Assembly (NCBI RefSeq): GCF_024129865.1
Contig: NZ_JAMYFE010000066.1
Coordinates: 62,001 to 126,000, forward strand
Length of the DNA: 64,000 nt
DNA from: Stieleria tagensis
GTDB taxonomy: Bacteria > Planctomycetota > Planctomycetia > Pirellulales > Pirellulaceae
Direction: 5' to 3'
This document shows, one piece after another, positions 42,507 to 51,072 of the stretch. The position numbers and the translations under genes are program-made. Position 1 is the first letter of the stretch. The number at the start of each line of letters is the position of its first letter. The notes under the pieces are model-generated. The model was not told where the DNA came from. It made no database searches and saw nothing but the letters and a program-made list of their open reading frames with translations.

Positions 42507-45500
42507 ATGCTTAATTCAATCATTCGATTTGCACTGAAGCAACGCTTGCTCGTGATCGCCGTTGCCTTGTTCCTGGTGGGATTCGGGACGTGGCAAGCGA
42601 TGCAGGCTCCCATCGACGTCTTCCCCGACCTCAACCGTCCTCGTGTGGTCATCATGACTGAGGCACCGGGGTTGGCGCCAGAGGAAGTCGAAACGCTCGT
42701 GACTTTCCCCATCGAAACAGCGGTCAACGGAGCCAACGGCGTGCAGGCGGTTCGCAGTGCGTCGGGCGTCGGCATCTCGGTCATCTATGTTGAGTTCGAT
42801 TGGAACACGGACATCTACAACGACCGCCAAATTGTCGCCGAGCGGTTGCAACTCGTCCAAGAGCGGATGCCCAAAGGAGTCAAGCCGACACTAGCACCAG
42901 TCTCGTCCATCATGGGCCAGATTTTGATGCTGGGGATGTGGAGCAACGACGGTGCAACGGAACCGCTGGAATTAAGGACGCTCGGCGACTGGGTCGTACG
43001 CCAACGATTGCTGACGATCCCTGGTGTGTCGCAAGTATTCACAATGGGTGGCGGACGCAAACAGTTTCAAGTGTTGGTCGATCCTGACGCGATGTTGCGA
43101 TTCGGAATTGCGTTGCATGAAGTCAAGCAGGCCGTTCAAGACAGCAACCAGAACGCGACGGGCGGATACTTGGACGAACAGGGGCCAAACGAGTTACTCG
43201 TTCGTGGTCTGGGTCGTGTCCAGAGCATCGAAGACCTGAAAAAGGTCGTCGTCACGATGAAGGAAGGCCGACCGATCTCGCTGGGCCAGATCGCTCGCGT
43301 CATCGAAGGCCCTCAAGTCAAACGTGGCGATAGTTCGGCCTGGGTGCGTGATGAAGACGGGCAATACAGTGGCGGACCAGCAGTCATCCTTACCATCAAC
43401 AAGCAACCGGGCGCCGACACGCGGCGCGTAACCGAGGACGTGATGGCTGCGATTGATGAGTTGCGGCCTTCCTTGCCAGGTGATCTCCGCATCGAACCGC
43501 TTTACACGCAAAAGTCGTTTATTGACCGAGCGATTGAGAACGTCGTTGAAGCGTTGCGTGACGGCGGCATCCTGGTCGTCATCATTCTGTTCTTGTTCTT
43601 GATGAACGTTCGCACGACGTTCATCACGCTGACGGCGATTCCGTTGTCGTTGGTAATGACAGCGATCGTGTTCTCGATCTTCGGACTCTCGATCAACACG
43701 ATGACGCTGGGCGGTTTGGCTGTTGCGATCGGCGAATTGGTCGATGATGCGATCGTGGATGTCGAGAACATCTATCGACGACTCAAAGAGAACCGGGGGA
43801 GCGATAACCCGAAGCATCCGCTGTTGGTGGTATTCCGTGCGAGTATTGAGATTCGCAACTCAATTGTGTTCGGAACGATGATCGTCATCCTTGTCTTCCT
43901 GCCGCTGTTTGCATTGTCGGGCATGGAAGGCCGTCTGTTCGCTCCACTCGGTGTCGCCTACATCGTTTCGATTCTGTCGTCGCTGTTGGTTTCCCTAACC
44001 GTAACTCCCGTGCTGTCGTACTGGTTGCTTGGTAAACAGAAGCTCAAGGGGCATGAGAAAGACGGTTTCGTCCTGCGAGGAATTAAGTGGATCGGCGACA
44101 AAGTCATCCGCTTCAGTCTGACTGTGCCGCGATTTAACTTAGCTGTTACAGCGATTCTGGTCGCTCTATCAGGGATGTTTCTGATGAGTCTGGAACGCGA
44201 TTTTCTGCCTCCGTTCAATGAAGGTGCCGTACAACTCAACATCGTCTTGCCACCGGGAACTTCACTGGCGACTTCCAACGACATTTCCAGCCGCGTCGAA
44301 ACGCGATTGCGAGAGATTGAAGACATCGAAGGATTCATTCGACGTACTGGTCGTGCCGAACTGGATGAACACGCCGAGGGCGTGAACATGAGTGAGTTTA
44401 TTTTGGAACTCGATCCCGAGTCACCGCGATCCCGCGAAGAACAGCTCGAAGAGATTCGCGAAGCGATGGCGGATATTCCTGGCATCGTCACGGCGGTCGA
44501 GCAACCCATCGCTCACTTGATCTCGCACATGATTTCAGGAGTGAAGGCGCAAATCGGCATCAAAATTTACGGTGACGATCTCGACCTGCTTAGACGTAAG
44601 GCGGGCGAGATGGAAGCGGCGATGAAGGCGGTGCCGGGAACGAAAGATGTGCTGGTCGAACCGCAGGTCATCATCCCACAACTTCGGATTGAACTCGACC
44701 GCGACAAGCTGTTGCTTTACGGACTCAGTGCCGTCGAAGTCAATGAGTTCATTGAAACTGCTCTCAACGGACAAGTCGTTTCCGAAATCCTGATCGGCCA
44801 ACGCACGTTCGATTTGATGCTGCGTCTGGATGAGGATTACCGCGAGAACCTGCAAACACTGCGTCGCCTGACGATTGATCTTGCCGACGGCGGCAAGCTG
44901 CCATTGGAATCGGTCGCCAAAATCTATGAGTCCGGCGGGCCAAACACCATCAACCGCGAAGATGTTCGGCGGCGGATCGTGTTGCAATGCAACGTATCCG
45001 ATCGCGGCGTGGTCGATGTGGTGCAAGACATTCAAACGAAGGTCCAGCCCATCGTCGAGTCGCTGCCGCCGGGCTACTTCGTTCAATACAGCGGTCAGTT
45101 TGAAAGCCAACAATCGGCCTCGCGAGTGATTGGCGTTCTATTTGCCGTCTCGCTCGTCGGCGTGTTCTTGGTGCTCTACACGATGTTCCGCAGCGTCAAC
45201 CTCTCGTTGCAAGTGATGATGGCTTTGCCGATGGCGTTCATCGGTTCGGTCGCCGCGTTGGTCATCACCGGCCAAACGTTGACCGTCGCCGCCATGGTTG
45301 GCTTTATTTCGCTGGCCGGAATCGCATCACGCAACGGCATCCTGTTGCTGAACCACTACCTGCATCTCGTGCAGCACGAAGGCGAAGACTGGACGAAAGA
45401 AATGATCGTTCGCGCGGGACTCGAACGTCTCGCTCCCGTGTTGATGACTGCACTGACTTCCGGCATCGGCTTGGTCCCGTTGGTCATGGCGGCGGGCGAA

Positions 45501-45758
45501 CCGGGCAAGGAAATCCTGTATCCAGTCGCGACCGTGATCCTCGGCGGCCTGATTAGCTCGACGCTACTCGATTTCTTTGTTCACCCAGCATTGTTCTGGC
45601 TGATCGGACTGAAATCGGCTGAGCGAGTTGTCAACGAATCCAAAACCGACATTCCTCTGTTTGAAGAATCCGAAGACGAGGAATCTCACCAACGAATCAA
45701 CCCTTCTCCGTCACGGACGACGAAGACCTCCCAGCCCCTTTCCGAACCCGCGACCTAA
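42507..45758 (+). CDS. Heavy-metal RND efflux pump (CzcA/CusA family)
   Basis: A 1083-aa HME-RND pump close to the one at 18821 but without its extra periplasmic insert. GGAG lies about 8 bases before the ATG. Typical landmarks are DVFPDLNRPRVVIMTEAPG at the N-terminus and ASRNGILLLNHYLHL in the second half. The fourth membrane segment reads E410-L-V-D413-D414-A-I-V-D418-V-E420-N421, the same variant as in the cluster A pump. The C-terminal tail is Ser/Glu-rich. Adaptor upstream and a lipoprotein and His-rich protein downstream form one operon-like run. Confidence 0.92.
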   Translation: MLNSIIRFALKQRLLVIAVALFLVGFGTWQAMQAPIDVFPDLNRPRVVIMTEAPGLAPEEVETLVTFPIETAVNGANGVQAVRSASGVGISVIYVEFDWNTDIYNDRQIVAERLQLVQERMPKGVKPTLAPVSSIMGQILMLGMWSNDGATEPLELRTLGDWVVRQRLLTIPGVSQVFTMGGGRKQFQVLVDPDAMLRFGIALHEVKQAVQDSNQNATGGYLDEQGPNELLVRGLGRVQSIEDLKKVVVTMKEGRPISLGQIARVIEGPQVKRGDSSAWVRDEDGQYSGGPAVILTINKQPGADTRRVTEDVMAAIDELRPSLPGDLRIEPLYTQKSFIDRAIENVVEALRDGGILVVIILFLFLMNVRTTFITLTAIPLSLVMTAIVFSIFGLSINTMTLGGLAVAIGELVDDAIVDVENIYRRLKENRGSDNPKHPLLVVFRASIEIRNSIVFGTMIVILVFLPLFALSGMEGRLFAPLGVAYIVSILSSLLVSLTVTPVLSYWLLGKQKLKGHEKDGFVLRGIKWIGDKVIRFSLTVPRFNLAVTAILVALSGMFLMSLERDFLPPFNEGAVQLNIVLPPGTSLATSNDISSRVETRLREIEDIEGFIRRTGRAELDEHAEGVNMSEFILELDPESPRSREEQLEEIREAMADIPGIVTAVEQPIAHLISHMISGVKAQIGIKIYGDDLDLLRRKAGEMEAAMKAVPGTKDVLVEPQVIIPQLRIELDRDKLLLYGLSAVEVNEFIETALNGQVVSEILIGQRTFDLMLRLDEDYRENLQTLRRLTIDLADGGKLPLESVAKIYESGGPNTINREDVRRRIVLQCNVSDRGVVDVVQDIQTKVQPIVESLPPGYFVQYSGQFESQQSASRVIGVLFAVSLVGVFLVLYTMFRSVNLSLQVMMALPMAFIGSVAALVITGQTLTVAAMVGFISLAGIASRNGILLLNHYLHLVQHEGEDWTKEMIVRAGLERLAPVLMTALTSGIGLVPLVMAAGEPGKEILYPVATVILGGLISSTLLDFFVHPALFWLIGLKSAERVVNESKTDIPLFEESEDEESHQRINPSPSRTTKTSQPLSEPAT

Positions 45759-45799
45759 GACAGGAACCGAACGGATACTTTTTCCAAAAGGAAAGTTTG

Positions 45800-46462
45800 A
45801 TGTTGAAACGAATTTCAAAACTACTGTGCTTCGTCGCACTCGCGTCGGTTGGCAGTGTTGCCGGTGCCGAAGAGTCGATCGCATTTTGCTTGCCCCAGTG
45901 GAAAGAGATGCACTTCGACGATTCCGCCAAGGCACAACAGCACCTTGCTGCCGTACAAAAACTCCGCTGCGAAGCCAAGATCGACAGCCACGGTGGTCAC
46001 ACCGATGTGGTATATCGCTCGCCAAAATGGAAGAGCATGGAAGTCGCCAACGACCAACTGGCTCACCAATGGGAATCGTGGCTCAAGAAAGCCGGCTTCG
46101 AGACCCTGCACGGTCACGCGGCGGACCATGGTGGCGATGCTCACGCCGGGCATGAAGGTCACGACCATGCGGCGCACGATCACGCCGGACACAGTCACGC
46201 GGCAGGCCAAGTCGAAGAGGTCAACTATCGCGTGACCGAGTGGAAAACACTGCACCTTGAAAACCAAGAACAGCTTTCGGAACTGACAGCAATGCTAAAA
46301 GGACTCGGCTGCGAGTTGAACAGCACCCAACATTCCGGCCACGCCGACTTGAGTTTCCGTTGTCCGCGATGGAAGCACATCGAAGTGGGATCCCATGAGG
46401 TCGCAACGACTTGGGAACAATGGCTCGCCAAGACCGGCTTCGAGGTCAAGCACAGTCACTAG
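45800..46462 (+). CDS. Exported two-repeat protein with His-rich linker
   Basis: A 220-aa protein; ATG 45800 follows AAGGAAAG at good distance. After a signal peptide (ISKLLCFVALASVGSVAGA) come two copies of a domain of about 75 residues. Copy 1 contains QWKEMHF, LRCEAKIDSHGGHTD, PKWKSMEV and WESWLKKAGFE. Copy 2 contains EWKTLHL, LGCELNSTQHSGHAD, PRWKHIEV and WEQWLAKTGFE. A linker with 11 or more His (HAADHGGDAHAGHEGHDHA and on) joins them. Each copy keeps one Cys, a GH pair and the W-K motif, which suggests a metal site per copy. I do not recognise the family. Confidence 0.75.
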   Translation: MLKRISKLLCFVALASVGSVAGAEESIAFCLPQWKEMHFDDSAKAQQHLAAVQKLRCEAKIDSHGGHTDVVYRSPKWKSMEVANDQLAHQWESWLKKAGFETLHGHAADHGGDAHAGHEGHDHAAHDHAGHSHAAGQVEEVNYRVTEWKTLHLENQEQLSELTAMLKGLGCELNSTQHSGHADLSFRCPRWKHIEVGSHEVATTWEQWLAKTGFEVKHSH

Positions 46463-46477
46463 CGAATAGTCGCCGAA

Positions 46478-46520
46478 CCGCTCCGCCGGTTCGTATGTTC
46501 GAGACCGACCGGCGGAGCGG
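46478..46520. repeat. 13-bp perfect inverted repeat between genes
   Basis: CCGCTCCGCCGGT (46478-46490) pairs with ACCGGCGGAGCGG (46508-46520) around a 17-base loop, in the 107-bp gap before the lipoprotein gene. It may act as a partial terminator or mRNA-stability element; no T-tract follows. Confidence 0.5.
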
Positions 46521-46569
46521 TCGGACGACTTTCAATTCCTAATCTTCACCCCCCTCAACGAGGAAGCCA

Positions 46570-47112
46570 ATGAAACTTTCAAGCAAACTCTTCACAGTCG
46601 TTCTGGCATCGGCAACCTTCAGCTTCGTCGGCTGCAAAGACGGGGGAACCAACGCTGGAACTGGCGTTGAAACGTCGCCACCTCCGGCCACCGTTGACGA
46701 CCATGACGATCACGCCGGCCACGCACATCCCACCGAAGGGCCGCACCACGGTGGATTGATCGAACTGGGCAACGAGGAATACCACGCCGAACTCGTTCAT
46801 GACGAAGACACCGGCTCGGTGACAATCTACGTGCTCAACGCAGCCGCGACGGAGCAAATCCCGATCGTATCGACCGAGGTTACGATCAACGTCAAACATG
46901 ACGGTAAGCCAGAGCAATTCAAGCTGGCCGCTTCGCCTGACGCAAACGATCCACAAGGCAAGTCGTCACGCTTTGTTTCGACCGATGCGGAACTCGGCGA
47001 GCACCTAGATGAAGAAGGAGCCGATCCAAAACTTGTCTTAACGATCAACGGCAAATCGTTCCGAGGAACGATCGCACACGACCATGACCACGAAGGTCAT
47101 GACCACGAGTGA
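46570..47112 (+). CDS. Periplasmic lipoprotein with His-rich ends
   Basis: A 180-aa lipoprotein paralogous in layout to the one at 22334. Lipobox FVGC is at about residues 19-22. A His/Asp-rich segment follows (DDHDDHAGHAHPTEGPHHGG), then a beta-rich domain (YHAELVHDEDTGSVTIYVL, PDANDPQGKSSRF) and a C-terminal DHDHEGHDHE. AGGA upstream supports the ATG. Its repeat occurrence beside both E-L-V-D-D-type RND pumps suggests a dedicated periplasmic metal-binding partner of this pump type. Confidence 0.72.
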   Translation: MKLSSKLFTVVLASATFSFVGCKDGGTNAGTGVETSPPPATVDDHDDHAGHAHPTEGPHHGGLIELGNEEYHAELVHDEDTGSVTIYVLNAAATEQIPIVSTEVTINVKHDGKPEQFKLAASPDANDPQGKSSRFVSTDAELGEHLDEEGADPKLVLTINGKSFRGTIAHDHDHEGHDHE

Positions 47113-47132
47113 TTGAAGATTGATGATCGCAG

Positions 47133-47209
47133 ATTGGAGATTGAAAAACAGCTCTCCAGTCTGCCTTCGTCTTTATTCAATCTGCAATCTGCAATTTTCA
47201 ATCTCCAAT
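47133..47209. repeat. 15-bp inverted repeat enclosing short direct repeats
   Basis: ATTGGAGATTGAAAA (47133-47147) and TTTTCAATCTCCAAT (47195-47209) are exact inverted arms. Between them are CAATCTG direct repeats. The right arm ends 5 bases before the RBS of the next gene, so folding could affect its translation. Confidence 0.5.
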
Positions 47210-47228
47210 GTTAAAAGGAATGACAAAG

Positions 47229-48011
47229 ATGAAACGGATTTACAATCAAACGACAATCGCACTGATGATAACGCTGGTAACCGCTTGTTTCGCGATGGAC
47301 CAAACCGCTCACGCGGCAAGTCCTGCTGAGCAAGCGATTCAAGCGGCCGAAGCCAATAACCAGTTTGCCTTCGTGATGTTCTATCGCGGCAACGATGCCG
47401 CAACGCAAGCGATGCACGGCACGTTACAACAGACGCTGGCCATTCGGCAGGATGCGATACTCGTACCCGTGCAGATTGGCGATGCCGCCGAGCAAGCGTT
47501 GGTCAAACAATTCGATGCAACCCGGATGCCGATGCCAGCAATCGCCACGCTCGCTCCCAACGGCGCGGTGTGCAGCGTTTTCCCGCGACGGGTGACGGAG
47601 CAGCAACTTGCTGCCGCGATCGTTTCGACTGGTCAGACTCAAATCCTAAAGGCGTTGCAAAACCGCAAGCTTGTGTTGCTATGCGCTCAACCCACCGCCG
47701 GTACCCCGGTTCCTGCAGGAGTTCAGCAGTTTCAAGCGGATCAGCTTTACAGCAATCGAACCGAAGTCGTCACCGTGTTGGCGAACGATCCTGCCGAGGC
47801 TGAGTTCTTGACCAAGATCGGAGTGAAACCAGGCCAATCGACACCCGTTGTTGCATTCATGGCACCTCCAGGCGTCATGGTCGGCACCTTCAACGCCAAC
47901 GTCAGCTTCGATGTGTTGGCCGAGAAGTTAGCCGCCTCTGGCAAATGCTGCGACGACGAAAACTGCAAGCACCACAAGTCGGCACAGGCGGCAACGCCCG
48001 CAAGACGTTAG
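47229..48011 (+). CDS. Exported thioredoxin-fold-like protein without CxxC
   Basis: ATG 47229 is preferred because AAAAGGA lies 9 bases upstream; ATG 47220 overlaps that site. The 260-aa product has a signal peptide (TTIALMITLVTACFAMDQTAHA). It continues with a segment shaped like the start of a thioredoxin domain (FAFVMFYRGNDAATQAMHG, where WCxxC would be), a cis-Pro-like MPMPAIATLAPNG and a second domain. The C-terminus is Cys/His-rich (GKCCDDENCKHH). Without the redox Cys pair it is more likely a binding or scaffold protein. It sits between the lipoprotein and the ABC permease genes. Confidence 0.6.
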   Translation: MKRIYNQTTIALMITLVTACFAMDQTAHAASPAEQAIQAAEANNQFAFVMFYRGNDAATQAMHGTLQQTLAIRQDAILVPVQIGDAAEQALVKQFDATRMPMPAIATLAPNGAVCSVFPRRVTEQQLAAAIVSTGQTQILKALQNRKLVLLCAQPTAGTPVPAGVQQFQADQLYSNRTEVVTVLANDPAEAEFLTKIGVKPGQSTPVVAFMAPPGVMVGTFNANVSFDVLAEKLAASGKCCDDENCKHHKSAQAATPARR

Positions 48012-48043
48012 CAGTAATTCAAAGAGGGAGCTGAGAGTTGAGC

Positions 48044-48067
48044 GCCCGGATCGAAAGAGATCCGGGC
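48044..48067. terminator. 9-bp GC-rich hairpin before the ABC permease gene
   Basis: GCCCGGATC (48044-48052) and GATCCGGGC (48059-48067) with a 6-base loop GAAAGA. There is no T-tract; it may be a weak terminator or attenuator within the run. Confidence 0.4.
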
Positions 48068-48134
48068 TCGACACTCTCCGCTCTCCAGCAACCCACACAT
48101 CTCTCAACCAATAGAAGTCAAAGGAACGGATTCT

Positions 48135-49364
48135 ATGAAACTTCGACACATGATTTGGAAAGAACTCTGGCAGCGGCCGACACCCATGCTAACCAGTTTG
48201 CTGGCCGTCACGCTTGGTGTCACAGCGCTCGTTGCGATTCAGAACATCACCGTGTTCTCAGAACGCAAGATCGCTGGTGACATGGAGTCACTCGGTGCGA
48301 ACGTCTTGGTGTTGCCGCCCAGTGTCACGCTGCAAGACTATTACGGTGCCGATATGCACGGGCATACGATGCCTGAGGAATACGTCACTCGGCTCGCGCT
48401 CGCTCGACTGCCCGGCGTTGAAAACTTGGCTCCCAAGTTGTGCGTCGAAGCGGAAGTGGACACGATTCCCGTCACCTTGACCGGTATCCTGCCACGCAGT
48501 GAATTTCAAGCCAAGGCCGCTTGGCAGGGTCTCGGGATGTTGGGCAATGCCGTCGGCAGCGATCGCGGTTGTTGTGCCACCGCCGCTGACATCGGCGAAG
48601 GCGATAACGATCCGAACTCGCTGGCCACCACACGCACCATCGCTGAATTAGGCGATCGCGATGTGATCCTCGGATGCGATCTCGCCAGCCAACTTGGTGC
48701 GAAAACTGGCGATACATTGCCGCTACTCGGTGAAGATTTTACTGTCCTCACTGTGCTGCCTTCAACCGGCACGATCGATGACGGACGCATGTTCGCTCAC
48801 TTGCACAGCGTCCAAGACTTGTCGGATGCCGGGCCAGTGGTGAACGTCATCGAGATCATGGCGTGTTGCGAAGACGCCGCAGGCGGTTTGATTACCAACC
48901 TGTCCGCCGAGCTTCCCGAGACACGAATCGTCACGATCGCTCAAGTTGTACAAACACAAATCGCCGTCAACGGCCTGATGTCGCGTTTGTCCTGGGTCTT
49001 TCTGTCGATCCTGCTTCTGGTCGGTGGTGCGAGCATCGCCAGCGTGATGTACGCCAACGTGACCGAACGACGCAAGGAAATCGGGACGCTGATGGCAATC
49101 GGAGCCAGTCGCAATTTTGTCACGCAAATGTTCCTTGGCAAGGCTGCGGTATTGGGACTCGCCGGTGGAGCAGCGGGCTTCGTCGTTGGTACCATCGTCG
49201 CCGCAGTGTTGGGACCACAGCTATTGGGTATTCATGTACGCCCAATGCCCATGCTGCTGGGCGTGGGAATGGGGACGGCAACGATCGTCGCGGTCGCCGC
49301 CAGTCTACTACCCGCTCGCCGAGCGGCCGGTCTCGATCCGTGCCTCGTTTTTAACGACGCCTGA
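48135..49364 (+). CDS. ABC transporter permease (FtsX/MacB-like)
   Basis: A 409-aa permease. It has an N-terminal membrane helix ([20 protein letters not shown]), a periplasmic domain of about 230 residues (MacB_PCD type) with several Cys ([20 protein letters not shown]), and three C-terminal helices with the FtsX pattern ([47 protein letters not shown]-like end). Permeases of this type usually drive periplasmic remodelling or lipoprotein/peptide export, not bulk metal transport. The Cys-rich periplasmic part is unusual. The ATPase gene follows 66 bases later. Confidence 0.82.
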   Translation: MKLRHMIWKELWQRPTPMLTSLLAVTLGVTALVAIQNITVFSERKIAGDMESLGANVLVLPPSVTLQDYYGADMHGHTMPEEYVTRLALARLPGVENLAPKLCVEAEVDTIPVTLTGILPRSEFQAKAAWQGLGMLGNAVGSDRGCCATAADIGEGDNDPNSLATTRTIAELGDRDVILGCDLASQLGAKTGDTLPLLGEDFTVLTVLPSTGTIDDGRMFAHLHSVQDLSDAGPVVNVIEIMACCEDAAGGLITNLSAELPETRIVTIAQVVQTQIAVNGLMSRLSWVFLSILLLVGGASIASVMYANVTERRKEIGTLMAIGASRNFVTQMFLGKAAVLGLAGGAAGFVVGTIVAAVLGPQLLGIHVRPMPMLLGVGMGTATIVAVAASLLPARRAAGLDPCLVFNDA

Positions 49365-49430
49365 TCGTTCAGCCGTGTGATAGATGCCGGGTTTTCCCAC
49401 AAAACATAACTCTCCATTTCAAGACAAAAA

Positions 49431-50114
49431 ATGTATCAACTCAATTCCGTTACGCAGACCTACGAACGTCGAGGCCAGATCGTCACGGCACTCGACAATT
49501 CCGATCTTACGATTCCCGACAACGACTTCATTGCGATCGTTGGACCGAGTGGAAGTGGCAAGACGACTCTACTGTCCGTTCTTGGCGGAATGCTCGCGCC
49601 GTCAACGGGTGACGTGATGCTCGATGGCGAATCATTGTACGACTTGTCCGTGGAAGAACGCACGGCGCTGCGGGGCCGCAAGATTGGCTTCGTCTTCCAG
49701 TCTTTCAACTTGATCTCCTGGCTGACCGCTCGCGAAAACGTGCAAATCCCACTGATGCTGTCTGGCAAAACCGCCAAACAACAAGAAGAGCGTGCGATGG
49801 AAATGCTCGACCGCGTTGGGTTGTCCGATCGAACCGATCACCGTCCGTCAGAAATGAGTCAAGGCCAGCAACAACGAGTTGCGTTGGCACGGACGCTCGC
49901 CAATGACCCGCAAATTATCTTGGCTGACGAACCGACCGGAAATCTCGATTCAGAAACGCGGCAACAAGTGATGAGCTATCTGAATGAATTTCACCAAGAC
50001 GGACGCACGATCGTCATGGTCACCCACGACGCCGACACCGCCGCATTCGCACACCGAACCATCCGCTTGGTCGCCGGAGTCACCCACGAGGTCGCCATGG
50101 CAGAAGCAGCGTGA
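49431..50114 (+). CDS. ABC transporter ATPase (LolD/MacB-like)
   Basis: A 227-aa nucleotide-binding subunit with Walker [13 protein letters not shown]-loop FVFQSFNLI, signature [16 protein letters not shown] (SQGQ variant of LSGGQ), Walker [13 protein letters not shown] and the switch His in MVTHDAD. It pairs with the upstream permease. Its presence inside an RND/P-type ATPase cluster suggests a role in placing or extracting the envelope components or in metal-peptide export; this is inferred from linkage. Confidence 0.88.
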   Translation: MYQLNSVTQTYERRGQIVTALDNSDLTIPDNDFIAIVGPSGSGKTTLLSVLGGMLAPSTGDVMLDGESLYDLSVEERTALRGRKIGFVFQSFNLISWLTARENVQIPLMLSGKTAKQQEERAMEMLDRVGLSDRTDHRPSEMSQGQQQRVALARTLANDPQIILADEPTGNLDSETRQQVMSYLNEFHQDGRTIVMVTHDADTAAFAHRTIRLVAGVTHEVAMAEAA

Positions 50115-50192
50115 GAGGGGGTGAAAAGGAGAGAAGGAGTTTGGGAGAAATTGCGCTCATTGTCTGCCAGCTCCCAACTCCCAACTAAAAAA

Positions 50193-50217
50193 CTGACGGC
50201 TGCCATTCAGCCGTCAG
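50193..50217. terminator. 10-bp perfect hairpin after the ABC ATPase gene
   Basis: CTGACGGCTG (50193-50202), loop CCATT, CAGCCGTCAG (50208-50217). It is preceded by AAAAAA (50187-50191 region) on the plus strand, so read from the minus strand it would be followed by a T-tract. As drawn on the plus strand it lacks one. It may be a bidirectional weak terminator. Confidence 0.45.
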
Positions 50218-50298
50218 CTAGGTTCCCGGACCGCGTCACTCACCAGCCGACGCGCCGGGAGCCGTTTTTCGCCTTCCAACCCAAAGATTGACTTTCCT

Positions 50299-51060
50299 AT
50301 GGCACTCATTGAAGAATTTGAACGCACCGGATCGTGGCTTTTCCGCTGGCGCAGCTATTTACCCTTCGTGTTCTTACCGTTGATCGTGACCGCGGCACTG
50401 CGATATCCCGTGATTGAATTGCATCCCAATTTGCATTTCGTCTGGAGCATCATCAGTCTCGGCGTTTCGCTAGTGGGATTAGCGATTCGCTGTCACGCGG
50501 TCGGATATGCGGCCGACGGAACTTCGGGTCGCAACACCAAAACACAAGTTGCCGAAACACTCAACACTTCCGGCTTCTACTCGGTCGTCCGGCATCCACT
50601 GTACCTCGGCAACTTCTTGATTGCCCTGGGCATCGTGTTGCATTCCGCTGCCCACTGGTTGGTCGTGGTCTACCTGATGGCATTCGCGTTGTATTACGAA
50701 CGCATCATGTTCACCGAGGAAGCGTTCTTGCGAAAAAAGTTTGGCCGTGTATTCACCGATTGGTCCAATCGCACGCCCGCGTTCGTACCTAGACTTCGAC
50801 AATGGAAGTCGGCCGAACTGCCGTTGGACATCCCCAAAGTCATTCGAGCCGAATCTGCTGCCGTCGCGGTCATCGCATTGACTTTCCCAGCATTGGAATT
50901 GGCGATGCACGAAGCTCAGCAAGGCAACGTCGCCATCGAGAAATCGTGGTACATCCTGCTCGGCAGCGGTATTCTTCTCTACATCATCGCTCGGGTCATG
51001 AAACGGCAACTCCGACGATGGCTCAAGTACGAGCGAATTTTGTACGAGGCCGCAAAGTGA
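50299..51060 (+). CDS. ICMT/NnrU-like membrane methyltransferase
   Basis: A 253-aa polytopic protein with five or so membrane segments. The motif GFYSVVRHPLYLGNFLIALG (SAM-site RHPxY), followed by YYERIMFTEEAFLRKKFG and FVP, matches isoprenylcysteine carboxyl methyltransferase-like and phospholipid methyltransferase proteins. In bacteria the substrate is usually unknown; possibilities are lipids or small metabolites. It starts 184 bases after the ABC ATPase gene and ends 13 bases before the P1B ATPase gene, so it is probably co-transcribed with that pump. Confidence 0.78.
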   Translation: MALIEEFERTGSWLFRWRSYLPFVFLPLIVTAALRYPVIELHPNLHFVWSIISLGVSLVGLAIRCHAVGYAADGTSGRNTKTQVAETLNTSGFYSVVRHPLYLGNFLIALGIVLHSAAHWLVVVYLMAFALYYERIMFTEEAFLRKKFGRVFTDWSNRTPAFVPRLRQWKSAELPLDIPKVIRAESAAVAVIALTFPALELAMHEAQQGNVAIEKSWYILLGSGILLYIIARVMKRQLRRWLKYERILYEAAK

Positions 51061-51072
51061 GATCGACCTACT

